Positions 17,119-25,904 of a DNA stretch of 64,000 nucleotides are shown piece by piece. Numbering within the stretch: the stretch's first letter is position 1; each line of letters begins with the position of its first letter. The stretch comes from Bradyrhizobium sp. cir1 (lineage in GTDB: Bacteria; Pseudomonadota; Alphaproteobacteria; Rhizobiales; Xanthobacteraceae), in assembly GCF_014198245.1 (NCBI RefSeq), contig NZ_JACIHE010000018.1, positions 119,058-183,057 of the forward strand, written 5' to 3'. The translations under genes and the position numbers were made by a program. The notes below the pieces were generated by a model that saw nothing but the letters and a program-made list of their open reading frames with translations, did no database searches and had not been told where the DNA came from.

Positions 17119-17946
17119 ATGTCGAGCCTGCCCATGCAAGTCGCGCTGATGCTCGGCGAGACCATCGCGAAGGTGGTCCCCGTCACTTTCGTGCTCGCGC
17201 TGGTCTTCACGGTGCTCGAGCATTTCTGGGCCTGCAATCCCGGCGTGCCGTGGTGGCGCAAGCGGGAGATCGTCACCGACATCTGCTACTGGTTCTTCGT
17301 GCCGGTATTTGCCCGCACCATGCGGATCGGGCTCTTGATCGTCGGCGCGAGCGTCTTCTTCAACATCCACGACGCCGACGATCTCATCGCCTTCTACGAC
17401 AACGGCCACGGCCCGCTGGCGCAATTGCCGCTCTGGGTTCAGGCCGCGCTGTTCCTGGTGCTGTCGGACTTCATGCTGTACTGGCTGCACCGGCTCTTCC
17501 ATGGCGGCGAGTTCTGGAAGTACCACGCGATCCATCACTCCTCCGAGGAGATCAGCTGGATTTCGGCAGCCCGCTTCCATCCCGTCAATCTCATGCTCGG
17601 CACCATCGGGGTCGACGTCGTGCTGCTGATGGCCGGCATCTCGCCGAACGTCATGATCTGGGTGTCCCCGTTCACGACCTTCCATTCAGCCTTCGTGCAC
17701 GCCAACATGAACTGGACCTTCGGGCCGTTCAAATACGTCTTGGCGACGCCGGTATTCCACCGCTGGCACCACACCCCGCTCGAAGACGGCGGCGACACCA
17801 ATTTCGCCGGGACATTCCCGATCTGGGACGTGCTGTTCGGCACCTTCCGCATGCCGGAGGGGCAACTGCCGCAGGACTACGGCAAGGATGAAGCGACCAT
17901 GCCCAAGGAGATCGGCGGGCAGCTTGCCTATCCGTTCCGACGTTAA
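17119..17946 (+). CDS. Sterol desaturase/fatty acid hydroxylase family protein
   Basis: A 275-residue integral-membrane di-iron oxygenase-like protein. Membrane segments occur near residues 14-34, 48-80 and 105-120. The histidine boxes are HRLFH, HAIHHSSEE and HRWHHT, the ligand set of the fatty acid hydroxylase superfamily. The substrate is not predictable; relatives hydroxylate sterols, hopanoids, carotenoids or fatty acids. It is divergent from the pilin gene and followed by 154 bases before the next gene, so it is probably single. Confidence 0.88.
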   Translation: MSSLPMQVALMLGETIAKVVPVTFVLALVFTVLEHFWACNPGVPWWRKREIVTDICYWFFVPVFARTMRIGLLIVGASVFFNIHDADDLIAFYDNGHGPLAQLPLWVQAALFLVLSDFMLYWLHRLFHGGEFWKYHAIHHSSEEISWISAARFHPVNLMLGTIGVDVVLLMAGISPNVMIWVSPFTTFHSAFVHANMNWTFGPFKYVLATPVFHRWHHTPLEDGGDTNFAGTFPIWDVLFGTFRMPEGQLPQDYGKDEATMPKEIGGQLAYPFRR

Positions 17947-18100
17947 GCTCCTTGAGAGCGGGAAATCGTCAGTCCGTTCAAACAATAGAAGGCGAATTTG
18001 CGGAACGTTCACGAATTGAGGGCAGGTTAGCGGCGTCGGGCACCGGCTCCGCTGTTATCTCATCGCTTCTGCCGGTTTGTGACGTCCCGGGGGTAAGAGT

Positions 18101-18598
18101 ATGCGTAAACAACTGCTGCGCCGCCATGCGCGCGTCTGTCTTCTGGTTGCGGCCGCGGTGCTGGCATCGCCGGCTGCCGGTTTTGCCGAATCCACCGCCG
18201 ACACCATCGCCGTCAATGTCGACCAGGCCAAGCTGGTCCGGCTGCCCGGCAAGGTGGCGACCATCGTGGTCGGCAATCCCCTGATCGCCGACGTCACGCT
18301 CCAGCCCGGCGGCATGATCGTCGTGACCGGAAAGGGCTACGGCGCCACCAATTTCATCGCGCTGGACCGGGCCGGCGAGATCCTGGTCGACCGCCAGATC
18401 CAGGTCGAAGGTCCGAGCGATCGGCTCGTCACCGTCTATCGTGGGGTCGAGCGCGAGTCCTACAGCTGCGTGCCGCTTTGCCAGCGTCGCGTGACCCTCG
18501 GCGACAGCGACAACTACTTCAATACCACGATGAGCCAGGCCGGTTCGCTGAGCAACAATGCCAGCGGCAATGCCGGCGCGGGTGCCAAGACCAACTGA
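18101..18598 (+). CDS. Stand-alone secretin N-domain protein (pilus assembly N-terminal domain)
   Basis: A 165-residue exported protein: signal peptide (VCLLVAAAVLASPAAGFA), then one T2SS/T3SS pilus-N domain (VDQAKLVRLPGKVATIVVGN, GGMIVVTGKGYGATNFIALD) matching the first domain of CpaC. It has none of the secretin beta-domain. After the domain comes a short segment with two cysteines (YSCVPLCQRR) and an Asn/Gly/Ala-rich tail. It could be an accessory periplasmic partner of the nearby Tad machine. The domain call is firm; the function is inference. Confidence 0.85.
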   Translation: MRKQLLRRHARVCLLVAAAVLASPAAGFAESTADTIAVNVDQAKLVRLPGKVATIVVGNPLIADVTLQPGGMIVVTGKGYGATNFIALDRAGEILVDRQIQVEGPSDRLVTVYRGVERESYSCVPLCQRRVTLGDSDNYFNTTMSQAGSLSNNASGNAGAGAKTN

Positions 18599-18784
18599 CA
18601 AAACCAACAAGCAAGTCCGATTGACGGGGATCCGGATCGTGCGGTCCGGGCCGTTGTGAAAATCTGGCGGGCGATGCGTCTTTCCGCGCAGGAATTCGTT
18701 GCAGATGGCAGAGGTCCTGCAGGTGGATTACAGCCCGGCTACCGCCGGCATGACTTACTGAGCGCACGCGGTGCTTCAAACATG

Positions 18785-18815
18785 AAAAAGGCCGTGCATC
18801 GCGCACGGCCTTTTC
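18785..18815. terminator. Bidirectional intrinsic terminator
   Basis: GGCCGTGC/GCACGGCC stem, five-base loop, A-run on the left and TTTTCTATTT on the right, so it can work for both strands. It lies between the pilus-N gene (plus) and the cold-shock gene (minus), which converge on it. Confidence 0.85.
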
Positions 18816-18865
18816 TATTTGTTGCTTTGCTCGGTTGAGCTGATCCGGACCGAAGGTCCGTGGGC

Positions 18866-19078
18866 TCAGCCGGCGGAGCGAAGATTGTCGGCGGCCGACT
18901 TGCCGGATCGGCGATCGGCGACGATCTCGTAGGAGATCTTCTGGCCTTCGCGCAACGTGCCGAGGCCGGCGCGCTCGACGGCGCTGATGTGCACGAAGAC
19001 GTCCTGGCCGCCATCGTCGGGCTGGATGAAGCCGAAGCCCTTGGTCGCGTTAAACCACTTCACGGTTCCCATGCTCAC
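18866..19078 (-). CDS. Cold-shock domain protein (CspA family)
   Basis: A 70-residue single cold-shock domain. RNP1 is KGFGFIQ and RNP2 is DVFVHISAV; the start MSMGTVKWFNATKGFG is the family's usual one. It is a single-strand nucleic-acid chaperone in the cytoplasm. About 190 bases before the start are gene-free down to the infA terminator and may hold the long 5' leader common for such genes. It is on the same strand as infA and a DEAD-box helicase, also RNA-related. Confidence 0.95.
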   Translation of the reverse strand: MSMGTVKWFNATKGFGFIQPDDGGQDVFVHISAVERAGLGTLREGQKISYEIVADRRSGKSAADNLRSAG

Positions 19079-19265
19079 GGGGGTAGTTCCTTCTCAGATA
19101 TGCAGAGTCGAAGCCCACTTTCGCGGGCGGATTAGATCGAGTTTCTGGAAGGGTCGTCAGCGTGTCTGAACCGGCTGTACCGGTGGATGCCAATGTCGTC
19201 CGGCCGAAAATCGATAGTGGGATTTTATTGGAAATAGGGCACCAAAACAATCCGGACGTGCACGA

Positions 19266-19298
19266 TTTTTTGATCCGCCGTGGGGGCACGGCGGATCA
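19266..19298 (-). terminator. Intrinsic terminator after infA
   Basis: Perfect 12-base-pair stem TGATCCGCCGTG/CACGGCGGATCA with a GGGG loop (as read on plus). On the minus strand it is followed by a run of T (plus strand GATTTTT). Placed about 50 bases after the infA stop. Confidence 0.88.
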
Positions 19299-19345
19299 GC
19301 ATACAGGTCAGAATTTTACTTCCGCTCGCGCGTCCTTGAAGCGGA

Positions 19346-19633
19346 TCAACGCCGGCGGAACTGGCCGCCGCGCTGGCCGGGGCGCGGAGGCCCACCCACG
19401 CCGCTGGGGCGCTCGTCCTTGTGGCGGAAAATCAGCCGGCCCTTCTCGAGGTCGTAGGGCGACATCTCCACCGTCACGCGGTCGCCCGCCAGCGTCTTGA
19501 TGCGGTTCTTCTTCATCTTGCCGGCGGTGTAGGCGACGATCTCGTGTCCGGCGTCGAGCTGCACGCGGTAGCGGGCGTCGGGGAGGATTTCGGTGACCAG
19601 TCCTTCGAACTGGATCAGCTCTTCCTTAGCCAT
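19346..19633 (-). CDS. infA: Translation initiation factor IF-1 with C-terminal extension
   Basis: The first 72 residues are a standard S1/OB-fold IF-1 (MAKEELIQFEGLVTEILPDA, then VTVEMSPYDLEKGRLIFR). IF-1 binds the 30S A site during initiation. Here the protein continues for about 23 residues (HKDERPSGVGG, then a Pro/Gly/Arg-rich end QFRRR), giving 95 residues against the usual 72. The start is typical, with an AGGA-like site. It lies 24 bases downstream of the helicase stop, so they may share a transcript, and it is followed by a strong terminator. Confidence 0.94.
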   Translation of the reverse strand: MAKEELIQFEGLVTEILPDARYRVQLDAGHEIVAYTAGKMKKNRIKTLAGDRVTVEMSPYDLEKGRLIFRHKDERPSGVGGPPRPGQRGGQFRRR

Positions 19634-19657
19634 GTGGTTGTCTCCAGTCGTGGACGG

Positions 19658-21205
19658 CTAGTGCGAATGAGGATTGCGGTTCGGTCGGCCGTTGGGGCGA
19701 CTCTCGCGACGCAAAAAGGCAACGCCTTGTATTCCATCAGGCTTGCCGGCGCTATGCGCGGGACGCTGTTCCGACCGATCGGCTGGTGAGGAATTCATCT
19801 TACCACCGGAACCGCGGCGGCGGCGAGACCCCTTGGAGGCCTTGTGGCCTTCACCGGGCCTGCCATCAACAGGTCTGCCCTCGACATGGCGTCCTTCGCC
19901 GGGCCGTCCGTCGCCGTGCCTGCCGGCGCTGTGGTGGCGCCCGTCGGCATGCCTGTCGTCACGCCGTCCGTCACCATGCCGTGCGCCCTGCGGACGCTGG
20001 CCTGGGCGGCCCTGCCGCTGCTGCTGCGGGGGCGGACCCGCATCGCGGCGACCGGCGTCGGTGCGAAGATCCTCACGCGGCAGTGCCACCTTGATCAGCC
20101 GCTCGATGTCGCGGAGATAGGCCAGCTCCTCACCGCCCGCGACCAGCGAGATCGCGGTGCCGTCGGCGCCGGCGCGCGCGGTGCGACCGATACGGTGCAC
20201 ATAGGTCTCGGGCACGTTGGGCAGGTCGAAATTGATCACGTGGCTGATGCCGTCGACGTCAATGCCACGGGCGGCGATGTCGGTGGCGACCAGGGTGCGG
20301 ATCTCGCCCGAACGGAACTGGGCGAGCGTGCGCTCGCGGTGGTTCTGCGACTTGTTGCCGTGGATGGCGTTGGCGGCAATGCCGGCCCGCTCAAGCGTCT
20401 TCACCACTTTGTCGGCACCGTGCTTGGTGCGGGTGAAGACCAACGCGCGGTTGATCTGCTCGTCCTTCAGCAGCTTGGTCAGGAAGGCGGGCTTGGCCGA
20501 GAAGTCGACCTGCAGGATGCGCTGGTTGATCCGCTCGGCGGTCGAGGACACCGGGGTCACCGCGACGCGGGCGGGATCGCGCAGCATGGAGTCCGCGAGC
20601 TCGGCGATGTCCTTCGGCATGGTGGCCGAGAAGAACAGCGTCTGCCGCTTGATCGGGAGTTTCGCGACGATTTTGCGGATGTCGTTGATGAAGCCCATGT
20701 CGAGCATGCGGTCAGCCTCGTCGAGTACGAGGAATTCAACGCTCGAGAGCTTCAATCCGTTGCTCTGCACGAGGTCGAGCAGGCGGCCGGGGGTGGCGAC
20801 GAGCACGTCGACGCCCTGCATCAGGGCGCGGACCTGGCGGCCCATCGGAACGCCGCCGATGGCCAGTGTCGAGGACAGGCGGATGTGGCGGCCATAGGCG
20901 TTGAAGCTGTCGAGGATCTGGCCGGACAGCTCGCGGGTCGGCGACAGCACCAGGACACGCGCCGTCTTGGGCTGCGGCTTGATGCGGTTCTCGAGCAGGC
21001 GGTGCAGGATCGGCAGCGCGAAGGACGCGGTCTTGCCGGTGCCGGTCTGGGCGATACCGACGACGTCGCGGCCGGTTAGCGCCAGCGGGATGGTCTGGGC
21101 CTGGATCGGGGTTGGGGTGACGTAGTTCTCTTCACGAAGAGCGCGTGCGATGGGTTCGGCGAGGCCGAAATCCTGAAACGAAGTCAAAAGATGGGTTCTT
21201 TCCAT
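19658..21205 (-). CDS. DEAD-box ATP-dependent RNA helicase (RhlE-like)
   Basis: A 515-residue RNA helicase that unwinds structured RNA. Motifs in order: Q motif (PTPIQAQTIP), AQTGTGKTA, PTREL, VATPGRLLD, VLDEADRMLD, FFSATMP, LVFTRTKHGAD, ATDIAARGIDVDGI and HRIGRTARAG. After residue about 390 the tail is long, low-complexity and rich in Arg, Gly, Pro and His, typical of RNA-binding RhlE tails. The ATG before ERTHLLTSFQDF is used; another ATG eight codons earlier is possible and neither has a good Shine-Dalgarno. It stands upstream of infA on the same strand. Confidence 0.93.
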   Translation of the reverse strand: MERTHLLTSFQDFGLAEPIARALREENYVTPTPIQAQTIPLALTGRDVVGIAQTGTGKTASFALPILHRLLENRIKPQPKTARVLVLSPTRELSGQILDSFNAYGRHIRLSSTLAIGGVPMGRQVRALMQGVDVLVATPGRLLDLVQSNGLKLSSVEFLVLDEADRMLDMGFINDIRKIVAKLPIKRQTLFFSATMPKDIAELADSMLRDPARVAVTPVSSTAERINQRILQVDFSAKPAFLTKLLKDEQINRALVFTRTKHGADKVVKTLERAGIAANAIHGNKSQNHRERTLAQFRSGEIRTLVATDIAARGIDVDGISHVINFDLPNVPETYVHRIGRTARAGADGTAISLVAGGEELAYLRDIERLIKVALPREDLRTDAGRRDAGPPPQQQRQGRPGQRPQGARHGDGRRDDRHADGRHHSAGRHGDGRPGEGRHVEGRPVDGRPGEGHKASKGSRRRRGSGGKMNSSPADRSEQRPAHSAGKPDGIQGVAFLRRESRPNGRPNRNPHSH

Positions 21206-21711
21206 GTCAAAAGCGGGCGCCCGGCGCATTCAGCGCGGCGCGCGCAAAAGGGTGTCAAGAAGACACCTGCGTGTTTGGGGTGTCGGATGGCTTGGGAGAT
21301 ATGGGGCAAGCCAGAGGCCCGTAGAGGGCTTAAGAACACGCGGCTCGCTACGACCCCTTGATTCGCAAGAGGTCTCGCCCGTTCATATGGAACATCGAGG
21401 GGGCGCTTTCAAGGCAAGTCGGCCTCAAACAGCGGTTGCGGTGCAGAAATAGTTATGCCGGAAATTTAGACAGAAGTGCCATTTTGCCCAATAAATATAC
21501 TGTCTGCCATATTAGCATACATTTTCTTCGCCTAAGTTTTGAGCAATTTGACTACGGCGAAACTTTGATTTCAGTCGAATTATCTAGTAAAATCAAATAA
21601 TTAGTGCGTGTTCAGTCCATGGCATGGTTCTTGCGATTCCGTTAATCGCAGGCGGCCGTGGGGCCGTTCGCAGCGTCTTTTTCACGTCTGCGTCAGGGAG
21701 ATGATACACAA
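21206..21711. other. Intergenic regulatory region between helicase and urtA
   Basis: A 506-base gap between divergent genes with no convincing ORF. Bases about 21440-21610 are strikingly AT-rich for this window. The sigma-54 promoter sits at the right end. A GGTGCA at 21440-21445 resembles half of an NtrC site, but the partner half is absent. The left third probably contains the promoter and leader of the helicase gene. Confidence 0.7.
21620..21635 (+). promoter_or_regulatory. Sigma-54 (RpoN) -24/-12 promoter of the urt operon
   Basis: TGGCATGGTTCTTGCG matches the consensus TGGCACG-N4-TTGCW at nearly every position. The invariant GG and GC are exactly 12 bases apart (21621 and 21633). Transcription would start near 21646, leaving a leader of about 65 bases before urtA. 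Such promoters require an activator such as NtrC. Confidence 0.8.
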
Positions 21712-23040
21712 ATGCTTACCAAATCCACTCGCGATAGAGCGGCGTCATTTAGCCGCCGCGGCGTGCTCGCCGCGACCGCCGGACTGATGCTCGGTCTGGC
21801 CTCATTGACCGGCGCCAAGGCCGCCGACGACACCATCAAGGTCGGTGTACTTCACTCCCTTTCCGGCACCATGGCCATCAGCGAAACCACGCTGAAGGAC
21901 ACCATCCTCTTCCTGATCGACGAGCAGAACAAGAAGGGCGGCGTGCTCGGCAAGAAGCTCGAGGCCGTCGTCGTCGATCCCGCCTCGAACTGGCCGCTGT
22001 TCGCCGAAAAGGCGCGTGAGCTGATCACCAAGGACAAGGTCTCGGTCGTGTTCGGCTGCTGGACCTCGGTGTCGCGCAAGTCGGTGCTCCCGGTGTTCAA
22101 GGAGCTCAACAACATTCTGTTCTACCCCGTGCAGTACGAGGGTGAGGAGAGCGAGCGCAACGTGTTCTACACGGGTGCTGCGCCGAACCAGCAGGCGATC
22201 CCCGCCGTCGACTATCTGATGAAGGAAGAGAAGGTGAAGCGCTGGGTGCTCGCGGGCACCGACTACGTCTATCCGCGCACCACCAACAAGATCCTGGAAG
22301 CCTATCTGAAGTCCAAGGGTGTCGCCCAGGAAGACATCATGATCAACTACACGCCGTTCGGTCACTCGGACTGGCAGACGATCGTGGCCGACATCAAGAA
22401 GTTCGGCTCGGCCGGCAAGAAAACCGCGGTGGTCTCGACCATCAACGGCGACGCCAACGTTCCCTTCTACAAGGAGCTCGGCAACCAGGGCATCAAGGCC
22501 AAGGACATCCCGGTGGTCGCGTTCTCGGTGGGTGAGGAAGAGCTCGCCGGCATCGACACCAAGCCGCTGGTCGGCCATCTCGCCGCCTGGAACTACTTCC
22601 AGTCGATCAAGACCAAGGACGGGTCGAACGAGAAGTTCATCAAGGACTGGCAGGCCTACACCAAGAATCCGAAGCGCGTCACCAACGATCCGATGGAAGC
22701 GCACGTGATCGGCTTCGCCATGTGGGTGAAGGCGGTCGAGAAGGTGAAGTCAACCGATCCGGACAAGGTGATCGATGCGCTTCCCGGCATCGAGGCGCCG
22801 AACCTGACCGGCGGCGTGTCGAAGATGCTGCCGAACCACCACATCACCAAGCCGGTGTTCATCGGCGAGATCAAGGGCAACGGCCAGTTCGACGTGGTCT
22901 GGAAGACCCCGGGCCTCGTCGCGGGCGACGCATGGTCGAAGGAGCTCGACGGCTCCAAGGACCTGATCGGCGACTGGGTCGGGAAGAAGTGCGGCAACTT
23001 CAACACCAAGACCAACAAGTGCCTCGGCTCCGGCTCCTGA
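21712..23040 (+). CDS. urtA: Urea ABC transporter substrate-binding protein UrtA
   Basis: A 442-residue periplasmic receptor of the Leu/Ile/Val-type ABC family. The signal contains a twin-arginine motif (SFSRRGVLAATAGL), and the mature part begins ADDTIKVGVLHSLSGTMAIS. Its length, FGCWTSVSRKSVLPVF and YPVQYEGEES match UrtA, which also binds short amides. The start ATG is chosen because it puts the twin arginine near the N-terminus and follows a GGGAGA site; the frame is open 54 bases further upstream. First gene of urtABCDE. Confidence 0.94.
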   Translation: MLTKSTRDRAASFSRRGVLAATAGLMLGLASLTGAKAADDTIKVGVLHSLSGTMAISETTLKDTILFLIDEQNKKGGVLGKKLEAVVVDPASNWPLFAEKARELITKDKVSVVFGCWTSVSRKSVLPVFKELNNILFYPVQYEGEESERNVFYTGAAPNQQAIPAVDYLMKEEKVKRWVLAGTDYVYPRTTNKILEAYLKSKGVAQEDIMINYTPFGHSDWQTIVADIKKFGSAGKKTAVVSTINGDANVPFYKELGNQGIKAKDIPVVAFSVGEEELAGIDTKPLVGHLAAWNYFQSIKTKDGSNEKFIKDWQAYTKNPKRVTNDPMEAHVIGFAMWVKAVEKVKSTDPDKVIDALPGIEAPNLTGGVSKMLPNHHITKPVFIGEIKGNGQFDVVWKTPGLVAGDAWSKELDGSKDLIGDWVGKKCGNFNTKTNKCLGSGS

Positions 23041-23124
23041 TCCGGGTCTGACGCTCCATTGCACGATCGGGGAAGGCGGCGATCCCGCCGCCTTCTCCAC
23101 CCATTTCTGCCGGGGTCATTCACA

Positions 23125-24732
23125 GTGCCAGCCAATTTGTCCGCCCGTCTCTGTTCGCTCCTGCTCTCGTTGCTTCTGATCGCGTTCGCACTGCCGGCCT
23201 TTGCGGGTCCGTTCGAGGATGCGGTCGCCAAATTCGCCAACGATGATTTTTCGGACACCGAGGAAGCGGTCGGCGTGATCGCCAGCAGCGGCAACAAGCT
23301 GGCCTTTCCCATCATCAGCGCGCTCCAGGACGGCCGCCTCATGGCCGATCCGGACAGCAAGAAGGTTTACGTCACCGGCACCGACGGCAAGTCGATCGAT
23401 GCCGCGACCGGCGAGGCCGTCGCCAGCGTTCCCGACAGTGCGAGCGCGGTCCGCCTCAACAACCGCCTGCGCCGCAGCGTCGATGCCGCGCTCGGCAGCC
23501 TGACGCTGCAATCGCCGGATGTTGGAACGCGCCTGCAGGCCGCGCAGTCCGTCTTCAAGTCGCACGAAGAAACCGCGCTCGAGGCGGTCGATGCCGCGCT
23601 CGCCAAGGAAAGCAACAGATCGGTCAAGACGGCGCTCGGTGAAGCCCGTGCGGGGATCCTGCTGTTCAAGTCCGATGCCACGGAGGTCGAGAAGCTCGAG
23701 GCCGTCGCCACCCTGAAGGCGCGCGGCGACCAGGAGGCGATGGCGCTGCTCACCGGCATGGGTGACCAGCCGGCCTCGGTGACCAAGGCTGCAGCCAGTG
23801 CAATCAGCTCGATCCAGTCTTCGCTCGCGGTCTGGTCCACGGTGCAGAACGCCTGGTACGGCCTTTCGCTCGGCTCGGTGCTGCTGCTCGCCGCGATTGG
23901 GCTTGCCATCACTTTCGGCGTGATGGGCGTCATCAACATGGCCCATGGCGAGATGGTGATGTTGGGGGCCTACACCACCTTCGTGGTGCAGGAGGTGATC
24001 CGCACCCGCTATCCCGGCCTGTTCGACTATTCGCTGCTGATCGCCGTGCCGCTCGCCTTCCTCGTCGCCGGCGCCATCGGCGTGCTGATCGAGCGCAGCA
24101 TCATCCGCTTCCTCTACGGCCGGCCGCTGGAGACGCTGCTGGCGACCTGGGGCCTGTCGCTGGTGCTGCAGCAAGCGGTGCGCACCATGTTCGGTCCGAC
24201 CAATCGCGAGGTCGGCAATCCCTCCTGGATGAGCGGCGCGTTCGAGCTCGGCCAGATCACCATCACCTATAACCGGCTCTGGATCCTCTGCTTCACGCTG
24301 GCCGTGTTCGCGATCCTGCTTGCGATGCTGCGCTACACCGCGCTCGGCCTCGAAATGCGCGCGGTGACGCAGAACCGCCGCATGGCGGCCTCGATGGGCA
24401 TCGCCACATCGCGCGTCGACGCGCTGACCTTCGGTCTCGGCTCGGGCATTGCCGGCATCGCCGGTGTGGCGCTGTCGCAGATCGACAATGTCAGCCCCAA
24501 TCTCGGCCAGAGCTACATCATCGACAGCTTCATGGTCGTGGTGTTCGGCGGTGTGGGTAATCTCTGGGGGACACTCGTGGGCGCCTTCACGCTCGGCATC
24601 GCCAACAAGTTCCTGGAGCCGGTCGCCGGCGCCGTGCTCGGCAAGATCGCGATCCTGGTTCTCATCATCCTGTTCATTCAAAAGCGGCCGCGCGGCCTGT
24701 TCGCGCTCAAGGGCCGTGCGGTGGAAGCATGA
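23125..24732 (+). CDS. urtB: Urea ABC transporter permease UrtB
   Basis: A 535-residue LivH-type permease with the N-terminal extracytoplasmic extension peculiar to UrtB. It has a signal peptide (SLLLSLLLIAFALPAFA), then about 200 residues of soluble helical repeats, then the membrane domain starting near residue 240 with ITFGVMGVINMAHGEMVMLG and VFGGVGNLWGTLVGAF. The GTG start was preferred to an in-frame ATG 66 bases upstream, since that would put a basic leader before the signal peptide. The stop overlaps the urtC start (ATGA). Confidence 0.92.
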   Translation: MPANLSARLCSLLLSLLLIAFALPAFAGPFEDAVAKFANDDFSDTEEAVGVIASSGNKLAFPIISALQDGRLMADPDSKKVYVTGTDGKSIDAATGEAVASVPDSASAVRLNNRLRRSVDAALGSLTLQSPDVGTRLQAAQSVFKSHEETALEAVDAALAKESNRSVKTALGEARAGILLFKSDATEVEKLEAVATLKARGDQEAMALLTGMGDQPASVTKAAASAISSIQSSLAVWSTVQNAWYGLSLGSVLLLAAIGLAITFGVMGVINMAHGEMVMLGAYTTFVVQEVIRTRYPGLFDYSLLIAVPLAFLVAGAIGVLIERSIIRFLYGRPLETLLATWGLSLVLQQAVRTMFGPTNREVGNPSWMSGAFELGQITITYNRLWILCFTLAVFAILLAMLRYTALGLEMRAVTQNRRMAASMGIATSRVDALTFGLGSGIAGIAGVALSQIDNVSPNLGQSYIIDSFMVVVFGGVGNLWGTLVGAFTLGIANKFLEPVAGAVLGKIAILVLIILFIQKRPRGLFALKGRAVEA

Positions 24733-25898
24733 CCCCTCACATGCTGACGCGATCGCTGGACCGCGGCGCGACGATCTTCCTGCTGGTTGTCGCCGCGCTG
24801 GGCGTGCTGATCCCGCTGTCCAACCTGCTGCTGCCCGTCGGCTCGTTCCTGCAGGTGCCGACCTATCTCGTCGCGCTGTGGGGCAAATATGTCTGCTACG
24901 CCATCCTGGCACTCGCGATCGACCTGATCTGGGGCTATTGCGGCATCCTCTCGCTGGGCCACGGCGCCTTCTTCGCGCTCGGCGGCTACGCCATGGGCAT
25001 GTACCTGATGCGGCAGATCGGCACCCGCGGCGTCTACGGCAATCCGATCCTGCCCGACTTCATGGTGTTCCTGAACTGGCAGAAGCTGCCCTGGTACTGG
25101 TACGGTTTCGACATGTTCTGGTTCGCAGCCCTGATGGTGCTGGTCGTGCCCGGCCTGCTCGCCTTCTGCTTCGGCTGGCTCGCCTTCCGCTCCCGCGTTA
25201 CCGGCGTCTATCTGTCGATCATCACGCAGGCGATGACCTACGCGTTGCTGCTCGCCTTCTTCCGCAACGATTTCGGCTTCGGCGGCAACAACGGCCTGAC
25301 CGACTTCAAGGACATCCTGGGCTTCAACGTGCAGGCCGAAGGCACCCGCGCGGCGCTGTTCGCGCTGAGCTGCCTGGCGCTGATCATCGGTTTCCTGATC
25401 TGCCGCGCCATCGTCTCCTCCAAGCTCGGCAAGGTGCTGATCGCTGTGCGTGACGCGGAATCGCGCACGCGCTTCCTCGGCTACCGCGTCGAATCCTACA
25501 AGCTGTTCGTGTTCACGGTGTCGGCCTGCATGGCCGGCGTCGCCGGTGCGCTCTACGTGCCGCAGGTCGGCATCATCAACCCTAGCGAATTCGCGCCGGG
25601 CAATTCGATCGAGGCGGTGATCTGGGTCGCGGTCGGCGGCCGCGGCACGCTCGTCGGCGCCGCGCTCGGCGCCGTCGTCGTCAACTACGCCAAGACGTTC
25701 TTCACCTCGGGCGTGCTGGCGCCGTACTGGCTGTTCATGCTGGGCGCGCTGTTCATCCTGGTGACGCTGCTGCTGCCCAAGGGCATCGTCGGCACCTTCA
25801 ACGCCTGGTGGGCCTCGTCGAGGGAGAAGAGCACCGCGGCGTCCGTTGCGAGCGCCGCGGCCGAAGATGGCGTCACCGAACCCAAGATGGCGGAGTAA
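24729..25898 (+). CDS. urtC: Urea ABC transporter permease UrtC
   Basis: A 389-residue LivM-type inner-membrane permease. It has about ten hydrophobic segments, the LivM motif IDLIWGYCGILSLGHGAFFA, an EAA-like loop (AVRDAESRTRFLGYRVESYK) and AVGGRGTLVGAALGAVVVNY near the end. A charged Ala/Ser tail follows the last segment. It pairs with UrtB to form the channel and is translationally coupled to it through a four-base overlap. Confidence 0.94.
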   Translation: MTPHMLTRSLDRGATIFLLVVAALGVLIPLSNLLLPVGSFLQVPTYLVALWGKYVCYAILALAIDLIWGYCGILSLGHGAFFALGGYAMGMYLMRQIGTRGVYGNPILPDFMVFLNWQKLPWYWYGFDMFWFAALMVLVVPGLLAFCFGWLAFRSRVTGVYLSIITQAMTYALLLAFFRNDFGFGGNNGLTDFKDILGFNVQAEGTRAALFALSCLALIIGFLICRAIVSSKLGKVLIAVRDAESRTRFLGYRVESYKLFVFTVSACMAGVAGALYVPQVGIINPSEFAPGNSIEAVIWVAVGGRGTLVGAALGAVVVNYAKTFFTSGVLAPYWLFMLGALFILVTLLLPKGIVGTFNAWWASSREKSTAASVASAAAEDGVTEPKMAE

Positions 25899-25904
25899 GC
25901 GGTC

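Noticed and set aside
21440..21445. GGTGCA as a possible NtrC half-site upstream of the sigma-54 promoter.
   Set aside because: The matching half (TGCACC five bases away) is absent, so a proper binding site cannot be claimed.
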